Assembly: GCF_004634215.1 (NCBI RefSeq)
Contig: NZ_SMMH01000016.1
Span: 23,063 to 87,062, forward strand
Reading direction: 5' to 3'
Length of the DNA: 64,000 nt
Source of the DNA: Deinococcus fonticola
Lineage (GTDB): Bacteria > Deinococcota > Deinococci > Deinococcales > Deinococcaceae
In this document: one piece after another, positions 8,565 through 16,881 of the stretch
How the letters are laid out: the number at the start of each line of letters is the position of its first letter
Numbering within the stretch: position 1 is the stretch's first letter
Notes under the pieces: model-generated
Databases searched by the model: none
What the model was told of the DNA's origin: nothing
Seen by the model: the letters and a program-made list of their open reading frames with translations, nothing else
Position numbers and translations under genes: made by a program

Positions 8565-9968
8565 TTATGCCCCGGTCATCTTGCGGATTTCTTCGTCGCT
8601 GGGCAGTGCCCCGTCCGTGCTGCCGGGGGTTTCCGGGCCGCTCCTGAGCACCTGCGTTTTGGCGCCCAGACGCATGGTCTTCGCGGTGCCCAGGCTGATG
8701 GTCTTGCTGCTGCCCAGTTCGCCAATGGCCCTGTCGAGCACCTGCGTCATCGCGCCGTTCCCGAGGCGCTGGGTCATGCTGCGCGCAAGTTCCAGGGTTT
8801 TGGCGGCCTGCTGTGGGTTGCTCTGCGCCTCGCGGGTGGCCTGCGCGACCAGGCCCTCGATGTTGCGCTGCTGCACCCACTGCATCACTTCCGGGTCAAT
8901 GCGGGCGGCCTGCGCCTCGTCGGCGGTGAATTCCACCACCACGTCCACCGGCGGCACTTCGCCGCGGTAGTTCGCGCCGGGCACCTCGTAGGTCAGGCCC
9001 AGTTGCGCCAGCCGCATACGCGCCGCCGGACGGGCGGGCAGCGTGAACTCCAGCACGTAGGTGGCGCCCGTCGTCACGTCCACACTGCCCAGGTTCAGCG
9101 GGCCGTCCGTTTTCGCCACTTCGGTCTGGGTGGGCTGCACGCGGGTCACGCGGTCGAGCACCACGTCCTTGACGGCCCGCACCGAGAGCTGCACGTTTGT
9201 GACCGTTTCGTTCACGGCCTGTTGCATGTCTCCCAGCAGGGCGGCCGGCAACTCGGTGGCGCGAACCGCCGGAGGCTGCGGGTTGTCGGTGTCCGGCACC
9301 ACGTCGATCGGTTGCCCCTGCGTCAGGTCCGTGATGCGGGTCAGCAGTTCCGTGTTCACCTCATCGCCCACGCCCACCGTCGTGACCGGCACATTCAGGT
9401 GCGCCAGTTCCTGCGCCTGATCCTCAGCGACCGCCGCGTCGAAAGCCTGCCCGTCGGTCAGCAGCACCATGCGGCGGCTGCCCGACTCGCTTTGCAGCAG
9501 TTTCGTGCCCGCCACCATGCCCGCGCCCATCTGCGTGCCGCCCGAGTACCAGTCCAGCCGCTCGACGGCCGCCAGCAGCCGCGCCCGGTCCGTGGCCGGG
9601 GTAAACGGCACCAGCACATCGGCCATGTCGTCGAACTTCACCAGCGCGATGCGGTCTTCCGGGCGCAGCAGATCCGAATGCACCACGGCCCTGAGCGCCT
9701 CGGTCAGCAGTTCCAGCTTGTTTTTCGCGCCGCGCACCACCTCGTAATCACGGCCGTCGATGCGGGTGTGCTGTCCGGTGCGCTCGGTCGGCTCGGTCAC
9801 CACCTCGCGCATGGAACCGGACGTGTCCACCACGAACGCCACCGACAGGGCCGGCCGCGCCTGCCGGGCCTCCCCGGTGGGCATGACACTCAGCGCCAGG
9901 AACAGCTTCTGCCCCGGCGTCTGTGCCAGCAGGAATTCACGATGTGCTCGGATTTTGGCATCAAGCAT
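8565..9968 (-). CDS. VWA-domain (MIDAS) protein with threonine-motif tail
   Basis: About 467 residues, first gene of the signalling operon. A von Willebrand A domain (about 40-215) has the full metal site: DTSGSM, the threonine of GGTQMGAG and the aspartate of LLTDGQAFD. A beta-rich region follows (about 225-350), then a helical tail. The tail holds four TxxL motifs (MTQVL, KTISL, KTMRL, KTQVL) that fit the pThr+3 preference of FHA domains; this reading is inference. A VWA protein beside a kinase and a PP2C recalls the TerY-P triad, but no tellurite-resistance (Ter) genes are here. I choose the ATG at 9966-9968 because GGAGGAG lies just upstream; a GTG seven codons earlier would lie upstream of that ribosome site. 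Confidence 0.88.
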   Translation of the reverse strand: MLDAKIRAHREFLLAQTPGQKLFLALSVMPTGEARQARPALSVAFVVDTSGSMREVVTEPTERTGQHTRIDGRDYEVVRGAKNKLELLTEALRAVVHSDLLRPEDRIALVKFDDMADVLVPFTPATDRARLLAAVERLDWYSGGTQMGAGMVAGTKLLQSESGSRRMVLLTDGQAFDAAVAEDQAQELAHLNVPVTTVGVGDEVNTELLTRITDLTQGQPIDVVPDTDNPQPPAVRATELPAALLGDMQQAVNETVTNVQLSVRAVKDVVLDRVTRVQPTQTEVAKTDGPLNLGSVDVTTGATYVLEFTLPARPAARMRLAQLGLTYEVPGANYRGEVPPVDVVVEFTADEAQAARIDPEVMQWVQQRNIEGLVAQATREAQSNPQQAAKTLELARSMTQRLGNGAMTQVLDRAIGELGSSKTISLGTAKTMRLGAKTQVLRSGPETPGSTDGALPSDEEIRKMTGA

Positions 9969-9988
9969 GCAAGTCTCCTCCCAAACCA

Positions 9989-10024
9989 CACTTCTTGAAC
10001 TTCACTTCTTAAACGTCACTTCCT
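9989..10024 (-). repeat. 14-bp direct repeats upstream of signalling operon
   Basis: CACTTCTT at 9989 and 10003 and CACTTCCT at 10017 recur with an exact 14-nt period (units CACTTCTTGAACTT and CACTTCTTAAACGT, then a partial third). They lie 20-55 nt upstream of the VWA start, between it and any promoter further upstream. They may be tandem operator sites or a leader element. No function is provable from the sequence. Confidence 0.55.
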
Positions 10025-10204
10025 CGCCATTATGGCCGGCGCCTTGCAAGACGGGCGTTAAAATGACGGTTGTTTGAGGATTCTCATCAAGGTCGGGGGC
10101 GTGGCTGGTGGAAACCATAGTGCCCCCAGTTACGCGGCGGCCTCGGTGAGGGTTCCCGGTAGGCAACTTGCTGACGCCTGACGTTCATCGTTCAGAATGC
10201 GGGC

Positions 10205-11074
10205 ATGCGCCGACCTGCCCTGCTGCTTTTGCCCGCGCTTCTGGCCTCCTGTTCGACTGGCCCGGCGAAACCCGGCCCGTTCATTCAGGGAAGGACGCTG
10301 AACATCGCGCATCAGGGCGGTGAGGGCCTGTGGCCCAGCAACACCATGCTGGCTTACCGCAAGGCCGTGGAACTGGGTGTGGACATGCTGGAAGTGGACA
10401 TGCATGCCACCCGTGACGGGGTGCTGGTGCTCTCGCACGACGACACGCTCGATCGCCTGACCGACACCAGGGGTCGCATTGCAGACCTGCCCCTTTCCGA
10501 GGTGCTGAAAGCCGACGCGGGGTTCACGCTTGACCCGCAGGGCCAGAAGGCCTACCCGTTCCGTGGGCAGGGCGTGCAGGTGGCGCAGGTTCGGGACGTG
10601 CTGACCAGTTTCCCGAACACGCCCATGATCATCGAACTCAAGCAGGCGGCGCCCAGCCTCGCCGCGCCGTTCTGCAAGCTGCTGCGCGACATGCGCATGA
10701 CCGACAAAGTGATTGTCGCCAGTTTCAGCGACGACGCCCTGAACGACTTTCGGCGCCAGTGTCCCGGCGTGGGCACCAGCATGACTGCCCGGGAACTGCG
10801 GCCCCTCGTGCTGCTCAGCAAGGTCGGGCTGGCGGGCCTGGCCAAAACCCCGCCGTCTGCGGTGGCTGCTCAGGTTCCGGTGCGGGCCGAGGGGCTGGAG
10901 GTGGTCACGCCCGCGTTTATTCGCGCCCTGCACGCCCGCGGCATCGCCGTACAGGTGTGGACGATCAACGACGAGGCCGAGATGCGCCGCCTGATCGACA
11001 TGGGCGTGGACGGGATCATCACCGACTACCCGGACGTGCTGAAAAAGGTGCTGGCTGAAGAGGGTGCGGGGTGA
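10205..11074 (+). CDS. Lipoprotein glycerophosphodiester phosphodiesterase
   Basis: A 289-residue GDPD-family enzyme that hydrolyses glycerophosphodiesters to an alcohol and glycerol-3-phosphate. The N-terminus is a lipoprotein signal with lipobox LLASC (Cys16), so it acts outside the membrane. Family residues are present: the HQGGEGLWPSNT start (usually HRG), the ELGVDMLEVDMHATRDG metal-binding stretch with its E-x-D pair, SHDDTLDRLT, and VQVWTINDEAEM...GVDGIITDYP near the end. Length is normal. Its TGA overlaps the GTG of the next, broken gene, so they share a transcript. It is divergent from the VWA operon. Confidence 0.92.
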   Translation: MRRPALLLLPALLASCSTGPAKPGPFIQGRTLNIAHQGGEGLWPSNTMLAYRKAVELGVDMLEVDMHATRDGVLVLSHDDTLDRLTDTRGRIADLPLSEVLKADAGFTLDPQGQKAYPFRGQGVQVAQVRDVLTSFPNTPMIIELKQAAPSLAAPFCKLLRDMRMTDKVIVASFSDDALNDFRRQCPGVGTSMTARELRPLVLLSKVGLAGLAKTPPSAVAAQVPVRAEGLEVVTPAFIRALHARGIAVQVWTINDEAEMRRLIDMGVDGIITDYPDVLKKVLAEEGAG

Positions 11075-11619
11075 GTCTCGCTGACCTGTACCTGCGCGAC
11101 GTGCGCGGGCGAATGCGGGGAGTGAAGGCGCTGGGGGACGGTGCCCTGACCCAGCTGCGTGAGGAGGAATGGCACCTCGCCCTTTCTGGCGAGGGCAACT
11201 CTGCCGCCGTGTTGATTCAGCACCTTTCCGGCAACATGCACTCGCGCTGGGGCGCGTTCCAGCACGGGTTCACTGCCGGAGCGGAAGGCGAAACGGCGGG
11301 CCGCGACCGTGACCGGGAATTCACGGAAGGCCAGCAGACGCCCGCGCAACTCCTGGCGCTGTGGGACGAGGGCTGGCAGGTCTTTCTCTAGGCCCTGGAC
11401 AATTTCAAACCAGACGACTTGACTGCCGAACTGACCATTCGGAGCGAGCAGCACACCATTCTGGAAGCCATTCAGCGCCAGGTGGCGCACTACAGCGGGC
11501 ACGTGTACCAGCTTGTTTTCCTGGTGAAAACCCTGCGCGGGCGGGAATTCCGGTCGCTCAGCATCCCGCGTGGCGGCTCGGCGGCCTTCAATGCAGAGAT
11601 GATGCGAAAACCACGCTAA
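11071..11619 (+). pseudogene. DUF1572/DinB-like protein interrupted by an in-frame TAG
   Basis: Residues 1-106 (GTG start, GTGA overlap with the phosphodiesterase) match the start of a DUF1572/DinB-superfamily protein: SNS-like GEGNSAAVLIQHLSGNMHSRW, then ALWDEGWQVFL. A TAG at 11389-11391 stops it, but the same frame goes straight on (ALDNFKPDDLTAELTIRSEQHT...HYSGHVYQLVFLVK) to a TAA at 11617-11619, giving about 182 codons, the expected family length. The distal half holds the second histidine cluster of the DinB four-helix fold, so the truncated product should lack its metal site. One base change (for example CAG or GAG to TAG) explains it; no frameshift is needed. Sequence error is possible. 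Confidence 0.75.
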
Positions 11620-11664
11620 TTTGTATCTCGTCTCGTTTCGCCGGGTGAAGTCTGGGCAAGGGGC

Positions 11665-11670
11665 TATGCT
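11665..11670 (+). promoter_or_regulatory. TANNNT -10 box for the five-gene lipid operon
   Basis: TATGCT ends six nt before the ATG of the epimerase gene, which fits a leaderless or near-leaderless transcript. No convincing -35 hexamer was seen. Confidence 0.5.
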
Positions 11671-11676
11671 CTGGGG

Positions 11677-12636
11677 ATGCGCGTGCTGGTGACCGGAGCG
11701 ACAGGGTTCCTGGGTGGAACAGCCGCCCGCTTGTGGCAGAGCGCGGGGATGGACGTGGTGGGGGTGGGCCGTGACCCGGTGCGGGGGGCGGCCCTGCAGG
11801 CGGCCGGGGTGGAGTGGGTGCAGGTTGATCTGCTGAACCGGGGGTCATGGGAGCCGTTGTTCGACCGTGTGGATGCGGTGTTTCACGCGGCGGCCCTGTC
11901 GAGCCTGTGGGGACGCTGGCCGGATTTTTACCGGCAGAACGTTCAGGTGAGCGCCGCTGTGGCGGAGGCGTGTGCGCGGCGTGGCCTGCGCCTCGTTCAC
12001 GTCAGTACCCCCAGCGTCTACAACGCCACGGGATGGACGCAGAACGTCGGGGAAGATACGCCTCTTGGCCCGACGTTCGATAGCCTATACGCGAAAAGTA
12101 AATATCAGGCGGAAGTGGCGGTGCAACGGGCCTGCCCGGACGCCTGCCTGATTCGCCCGCGCGGAATTTACGGGGTGGGCGACACGAGTATCGTTCCGCG
12201 CCTGGTGCGTGCCCTGCGAACGGGGCACTTGCCGCGCCTGACACGCACGGAAGTGTTCACAGAATTGACGCACGTCAGGAACGTGGTTCGCGCGGCGGAA
12301 CTGGCCCTGCACAGTCGAGTGGCGGGCATCTTCAACGTCACGGACGGGGTCGCCACGCCCATCTGGCACACCATCGACCTGCTGGCGGACACCCTGAATC
12401 TGACCCGCCCGCAGCGACACGTACCGCCGCGACTGGTGGAAGGCGCAGCAGGCGTCCTGGAACGCGTGTATGCCCTGCATCCCGCACGGCCTGAACCGCC
12501 CATTACAGCCAGCAGCGTGCGCCTCCTGACGCGGGGTATGACGCTTGACCTGACCCGCGCGCGTGAACGCCTGGGGTATCAGCCGGTCATTTCCCCGCCT
12601 GAGGGACTGGCGGAAGTGCTGCGGAGTCTGGCGTGA
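11677..12636 (+). CDS. NAD(P)-dependent epimerase/dehydratase (extended SDR, OleD-like)
   Basis: A 319-residue extended short-chain dehydrogenase. The N-terminal Rossmann motif is VTGATGFLGG (residues 5-14), the catalytic serine is near VSTPSV (about 110-113) and the active pair is Y138-x3-K142 in YAKSK. The GATGFLG start, the FTELTHVRNVVRA stretch and the length suit the 3-beta-hydroxysteroid dehydrogenase-like group, which includes OleD, the 3-oxoacyl reductase of bacterial olefin synthesis. With a KAS III-like thiolase three genes on, a role in reducing a beta-keto acyl product is the best guess. First gene of five that overlap head to tail; its TGA overlaps the next GTG. Confidence 0.85.
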   Translation: MRVLVTGATGFLGGTAARLWQSAGMDVVGVGRDPVRGAALQAAGVEWVQVDLLNRGSWEPLFDRVDAVFHAAALSSLWGRWPDFYRQNVQVSAAVAEACARRGLRLVHVSTPSVYNATGWTQNVGEDTPLGPTFDSLYAKSKYQAEVAVQRACPDACLIRPRGIYGVGDTSIVPRLVRALRTGHLPRLTRTEVFTELTHVRNVVRAAELALHSRVAGIFNVTDGVATPIWHTIDLLADTLNLTRPQRHVPPRLVEGAAGVLERVYALHPARPEPPITASSVRLLTRGMTLDLTRARERLGYQPVISPPEGLAEVLRSLA

Positions 12637-13478
12637 ACACCGTTCAGGTGATTCCCCTGCGGGCCGGCGAGTGCTTCAATTTCGCGGCAGTGACCGGGCA
12701 GGGGGAGCCGTGGCGCGTGAAGTCGTTTCCCGCCGGGTTTGCGCTGATCGTTCATCCGCAACGTGGCCCGGTGCTGTTCGACACCGGGTACAGTTCGCTG
12801 GTCAGGCGCCTCATGCGCCGCTGGCCGGGCGTGCTTTACGGCCTGGTGACGCCCGTCAGGTTAGACGAACGCGAAACGGCCAGAGCGCAACTGGCCCGAC
12901 TGGGCTGGTCTGCCAGCGACATCCGCGAAATCATCGTTTCGCACCTGCACGCCGATCATGTCGGTGCCTTGCGGGATTTCCCACAGGCCCGGTTTCTGCT
13001 GGACGCTCCTGCATTCGGTGAATTGCGCGGCTTACAGGGGGTGAAGGCGGTGCGCCGCGCCTTCCTGCCGGAACTCCTGCCCGACGATTTCGCGTCCCGA
13101 ATCCAGCCGCTGAAGTTCACGGCCGCGCCGCCCGGCCTTTCTCCATTTTCAGAAGTGGCGGACGTGTTCGGCGATGAAAGTGTGCTGGCAGTGCGCGTGC
13201 CGGGTCACGCCCCGGGCATGGTGGCGCTGATCGCCCGAACGCACCCGCAGGCCACCTGGGAGGGCGACGGCGCGGGCCTGACAGTGCTGGCCGCCGACGC
13301 CGCCTGGACGGTTCGCGCTTTGCGGGAAGGGCTTCCGGTTCACCCGCTGGGCCGCCTGGCCTTCTGGAATGCGGCGCAGGAGGCCCGCAGTGCCCGGCGG
13401 TTGTGCGAGTGGCTGACCGGGCACCCGCAGGCCCAGGTGATCGTCAGCCACGACGCGCCCGAGGTGGGCCGTGCTTGA
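12633..13478 (+). CDS. Metallo-beta-lactamase-fold hydrolase
   Basis: A 281-residue protein with the MBL signature H104-x-H106-x-D108-H109 (SHLHADHVG). The histidine of VPGHAPGM, the aspartate of VLAADAAW and the late histidine of IVSHDAPE complete the usual two-metal ligand set. The fold hydrolyses esters, thioesters and lactones; AHL lactonase-like enzymes share this length. In this operon it sits where Ole clusters carry the alpha/beta-hydrolase-fold OleB, so it may act on a beta-lactone or acyl thioester (inference). The GTG start overlaps the epimerase stop (GTGA) and its end overlaps the next gene by 8 nt. Confidence 0.87.
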   Translation: MNTVQVIPLRAGECFNFAAVTGQGEPWRVKSFPAGFALIVHPQRGPVLFDTGYSSLVRRLMRRWPGVLYGLVTPVRLDERETARAQLARLGWSASDIREIIVSHLHADHVGALRDFPQARFLLDAPAFGELRGLQGVKAVRRAFLPELLPDDFASRIQPLKFTAAPPGLSPFSEVADVFGDESVLAVRVPGHAPGMVALIARTHPQATWEGDGAGLTVLAADAAWTVRALREGLPVHPLGRLAFWNAAQEARSARRLCEWLTGHPQAQVIVSHDAPEVGRA

Positions 13479-14784
13479 CGCCCTGCACGTTCTGAAGCAC
13501 GCCCTGCTGGAGGGGCGCCTGATGTTCCGTGACCGGGCCGCCCTGGAAAGCCATCAGGAGCGTCAGATCAGGCAGCACCTGCGCTGGGTGGCGCTTCACA
13601 GTCCGGCCACGGCGCGGCGTTTTCAACGCGCGGGTCTGACGCTGGGCCGCTGGCGTGAACTGCCGCCCACCGGGAAAGCCGAGATGATGGCGGATTTCGA
13701 CACGCTCAACACTGCCGGGTTGCGCCTCAGCGAGGCCCTGCGGGTGGCCCGGCAGGCCGAGGATTCGCGGGACTTCACGCCCACCCTGGCGGGAACGCGC
13801 GGCCCGGTCACGGTGGGCCTGTCTACCGGCACCAGTGGCAACCAGGGCGTGTTCGTCGCCAGTCGCGCCGAGCGGGTGCAGTGGGCGGGCGTCGTGCTGC
13901 GTCACCTGCTGCCGGACTGGCCGCTGGGGTTGCTGCGCGGTCACCGCATTGCCTTTTTCCTGCGGGCCGAGGGAGGGCTGTACCGCACGGTGCAGAGCCG
14001 CGCGCTGGATTTCCGCTTCTTCGACCTGCTGCGCCCCGTGCAGGAACTCGCGGCCCAACTGACGGAGTACGCGCCGACGGTGCTGGTCGGGCCGCCCAGC
14101 GTCCTGCGGGCGGTCGCGCAGGCCGGAGCAAAAGCTGCACCTCAGCGCGTGGTCAGTGTCGCCGAGGTGCTGGAGGACGCTGAGCGCGACCTGCTGACCC
14201 GCAAATTCGGGCCGCTGGTGCAGGTGTACCAGGCCACCGAAGGTTTACTGGCGCTGCCCTGCCCGCACGGCCACCTGCACCTGAACGAAGCGCATGTTCA
14301 TTTCGACTGGGAACCGCTGGGGGGCGGATACGTGCGCCCAGTCGTGACAGATTTCCGGCGCACCACGCAACCCATCATCCGGCACCGCCTGGACGACGTG
14401 CTGCTGCTCGGGAACCCGTGTTCCTGCGGCCTGGCCTCCCGACGGGTCGAACGCATTGCCGGGCGCCAGGACGACGCCTTGCTCCTTCCTGGCCCGTCGG
14501 GAAGCATAACCGTCTGGCCGGATTTTCTGCGCGGCGCACTGGGCCGCGTGCCGCTGCTGCAGGAGTACCAGCTTCAGCAAACCGGGCCGGAGTCGCTGCG
14601 CCTGTCCCTGCATCCCCTGCATCCAGAGGTGGCGGAGCAGGCCGTGCAGGAACTCCGGCTGGCCCTGACCCGAACCGGGGTGAGCGTGAACACCCTGCAG
14701 ATAGACGTGCAGCCCTGGACTGCGCCCGCTCCTGGCGTGAAACGCCGCCGGGTGCAGCGGCTTTTTCGAGGAGAAACGCAATGA
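13471..14784 (+). CDS. Adenylate-forming enzyme, F390 synthetase/PaaK-like
   Basis: A 437-residue member of the CoF390 synthetase/phenylacetyl-CoA ligase branch of the AMP-forming superfamily. Visible motifs: the phosphate loop LSTGTSGNQG (about 117-126), the adenine-binding YQATEG in place of Y-x-T/S-E-G, the hinge-side RHRLDDVLLL and a C-terminal lysine-rich end (PGVKRRRV). These enzymes activate a carboxylate with ATP. A conserved-looking CSCG pair after LLGNP is typical of this branch. In the operon it would activate an acyl or beta-hydroxy acid, the role OleC plays in olefin/beta-lactone synthesis, although it is a different subfamily. GTG start inside the end of the MBL gene; ATGA overlap with the thiolase gene. 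Confidence 0.85.
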   Translation: MLDALHVLKHALLEGRLMFRDRAALESHQERQIRQHLRWVALHSPATARRFQRAGLTLGRWRELPPTGKAEMMADFDTLNTAGLRLSEALRVARQAEDSRDFTPTLAGTRGPVTVGLSTGTSGNQGVFVASRAERVQWAGVVLRHLLPDWPLGLLRGHRIAFFLRAEGGLYRTVQSRALDFRFFDLLRPVQELAAQLTEYAPTVLVGPPSVLRAVAQAGAKAAPQRVVSVAEVLEDAERDLLTRKFGPLVQVYQATEGLLALPCPHGHLHLNEAHVHFDWEPLGGGYVRPVVTDFRRTTQPIIRHRLDDVLLLGNPCSCGLASRRVERIAGRQDDALLLPGPSGSITVWPDFLRGALGRVPLLQEYQLQQTGPESLRLSLHPLHPEVAEQAVQELRLALTRTGVSVNTLQIDVQPWTAPAPGVKRRRVQRLFRGETQ

Positions 14785-15764
14785 TACTGAACGCCCGCAT
14801 TCTGGCCACGGGTCAGGCCCTGCCGCAGCGCATCGTGCCTACCGCCGAGGTGGCCGCCCTGTGCGGGGTTCCCGCCGATCTGGCCATGGCCCGCAGCGGC
14901 GTGCGCGAGCGCCGCTGGCTGTCCGGCGATGAAACCGCCCTGACCCTGGGGGCCGAGGCGGCCAGGAACGCCGTGCAGGCCGCCGGGCTGTCCCTGGACA
15001 ACGTGGACGCCTTGCTGAACGCCAGTGGCAGCCACCTGCAACCCATCCCGGACGGCGCCGCCCTGCTGGCACGTGAACTGGGCCTGCGTGGAAAAAGCAC
15101 GTACAGCCTGCACGCCACCTGCCTCAGCTTCCTGGTGGCCCTGCACCACGCCTGCCTGCTGATTCACACCGGGCAGGTCAGGCACGTCCTGATCGTCAGC
15201 ACTGAGGCGGGCAGCCTGGGGCTGAACCACGCGCAGGCCGAAAGCACGCTGCTGATCGGGGACGGCGCGGCCGCGGTGCTGCTCGGCCCAGCCCGCCACG
15301 CTGCGCAGGGCCTCGAGGCTTACCGGCTGGAAACGTACCCGGAAGGCGCCGAGCACACGCGTATCCGGGCCGGGGGGTCGCTGATGTCGCCCTTGCGACC
15401 GGAGGTGACGCGGGCCGACCTGACCTTCGACATGCAGGGCCTGCAGGTTCTGAAACTGGCGCGCCGCGTCATTCCCGGTTTCCTGGAACGCCTGCGCCCT
15501 GGGCTCAGTCACGGCCTGACCGGCCTCGACCATGTCATTCCGCACCAGGCCAGTCAGGCGGGCCTGACGCTGATGGAACGCTTCGGCTGGCCCGCCGAGC
15601 GTATTGAAGTCACCTTGCCGCACCTGGGGAACGTCATTGCCGCCAGCCTTCCCCTGACGCTGCACCAGGCCATGCGGGAAAAACGGGTGGCCGAGGGAAA
15701 AACCATCCTGCTGGTCGGCACCGGAGCGGGCCTGATCGCAGGCGGAGGCATCTTTCACTTATGA
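14781..15764 (+). CDS. Beta-ketoacyl-ACP synthase III / OleA-like thiolase
   Basis: A 327-residue KAS III-type condensing enzyme. The triad is complete: C114 (HATCLSF), H255 (VIPHQAS) and N284 (HLGNVIAAS); GDGAAAVLL and the C-terminal [11 protein letters not shown] are also family marks. It differs from housekeeping FabH, for example THATCLS-like context in place of ACSG, and sits far from fatty-acid genes, so a specialised acyl condensation is likely: either a ketone/olefin head-to-head Claisen reaction as in OleA, or a starter step. The start is the ATG at 14781 with GGAGAAA just before it; the frame is open upstream but would overlap the preceding gene deeply. Confidence 0.88.
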   Translation: MILNARILATGQALPQRIVPTAEVAALCGVPADLAMARSGVRERRWLSGDETALTLGAEAARNAVQAAGLSLDNVDALLNASGSHLQPIPDGAALLARELGLRGKSTYSLHATCLSFLVALHHACLLIHTGQVRHVLIVSTEAGSLGLNHAQAESTLLIGDGAAAVLLGPARHAAQGLEAYRLETYPEGAEHTRIRAGGSLMSPLRPEVTRADLTFDMQGLQVLKLARRVIPGFLERLRPGLSHGLTGLDHVIPHQASQAGLTLMERFGWPAERIEVTLPHLGNVIAASLPLTLHQAMREKRVAEGKTILLVGTGAGLIAGGGIFHL

Positions 15765-16846
15765 AACTGGAACGGGCGTACCTGGGCCTCGCCTTCGCGT
15801 TTTTTGCTTTGAAAGGCGCCACGCTGCTGGTCAATGCCCTGACCTTCCCCCGGTTGAAGCGGGAAGCCCCCACCCTTCCCGCTGACTTGAAGGTGTCCAT
15901 TCTGGTTCCCGCGCGTGACGAGGCGCACAACCTTCCCCGAACCCTTCCAGGCGTGCTGAATCAACCCGTCACCGAGGTACTCCTGCTGGACGACGGCAGC
16001 CAGGACGGCACGCCGGAAGTGGCCCGGCGACTGGGCGCCCAGGTTCTGATGGGCCTGCCGCTTCCGCCCGGCTGGATGGGGAAATCCTGGGCGTGCCAGC
16101 AACTCGCGCAGGCCGCGTCCGGGGACATCCTGATCTTCACGGACGCCGATGTGCGCTGGCAGGAGGGGGCGGCACAGGCAGTGGTGCACGAACTCTGGGC
16201 GCGGCAGGCCGACCTGCTGACTGTGCTGCCCCGCCCGGAAGACCTGACGCTGGGCGCACGCTTCCTGACGCCCCTCGTCGATAACGTCGTTCAGACCTTC
16301 CTGCCCTATCCACTGCTGCAAACGCGCTGGCCCCTGGCGACCACGGCGAACGGCGCAGTCATGGCTTTCCGCCGTGAAGCGTACTGGTCACTGGGCGGCC
16401 ACGCCACCGTGAAAATGGAGATGCTGGAAGACACCGTGTTCGCCCGCCACCTGAAAGCGGGGGGGCACCGCGTCACGCAGGCCAGTGGGCAAACCCTGAT
16501 CGGCGTGCGCATGTACCGCAGTTACCCGGAGTCCATTCAGGGTTTCAGCAAGAACGCCGTGGGTGTCCACCTGAATTCCCGCCCTCTGATGGTCGGCCTC
16601 GCCGTGTGGCAGTTTGCCGCTTACACCTTGCCGTGGCTCTTGCCTGCCCGAACTCTCGCCTGGCAAGCTCTGCGGGCCATGACCCTGCTGGAACGAACCC
16701 TGGTGAATCTGGTCACTGGCCGGCACGCCCCCGCCGACCTGCTGGAAGGACTGCTGGGGCCCATCACACCCCTGCTGGCACTGCCCGGGTACCGCCGCGC
16801 CCTCAAACCGCACGTCACCTGGAAAGGCCGGGATTATCCGCAGTAA
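15761..16846 (+). CDS. Membrane glycosyltransferase family 2
   Basis: A 361-residue GT2 enzyme of the CrtQ/HpnB-like type. An N-terminal hydrophobic segment (about 5-25) precedes the GT-A domain: [24 protein letters not shown] and the metal-binding FTDADVRW (DxD), with [16 protein letters not shown] as the acceptor-side ED motif. Two or three C-terminal hydrophobic helices follow ([15 protein letters not shown]). Such enzymes glycosylate lipid acceptors at the inner leaflet. As last gene of the operon, overlapping the thiolase by ATGA, it may add sugar to the lipid made by the other four; this is inference. Confidence 0.87.
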   Translation: MKLERAYLGLAFAFFALKGATLLVNALTFPRLKREAPTLPADLKVSILVPARDEAHNLPRTLPGVLNQPVTEVLLLDDGSQDGTPEVARRLGAQVLMGLPLPPGWMGKSWACQQLAQAASGDILIFTDADVRWQEGAAQAVVHELWARQADLLTVLPRPEDLTLGARFLTPLVDNVVQTFLPYPLLQTRWPLATTANGAVMAFRREAYWSLGGHATVKMEMLEDTVFARHLKAGGHRVTQASGQTLIGVRMYRSYPESIQGFSKNAVGVHLNSRPLMVGLAVWQFAAYTLPWLLPARTLAWQALRAMTLLERTLVNLVTGRHAPADLLEGLLGPITPLLALPGYRRALKPHVTWKGRDYPQ

Positions 16847-16868
16847 CCTTCACTTCACTTTCAGCCGC

Positions 16869-16874
16869 TACCCT
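16869..16874 (+). promoter_or_regulatory. TANNNT -10 box for the HExxH lipoprotein gene
   Basis: TACCCT ends seven nt before the ATG at 16882, so the mRNA should be leaderless. The gene has no ribosome site of its own. Confidence 0.5.
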
Positions 16875-16881
16875 GCCCTGA

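Noticed and set aside
7767..9998. Very long open frame on the plus strand, over 700 codons
   Set aside because: It is antisense to the kinase and VWA genes, whose motifs are clear; its translation is rich in His, Arg, Gln and Gly with no domain. Such frames arise from GC-rich codon use.
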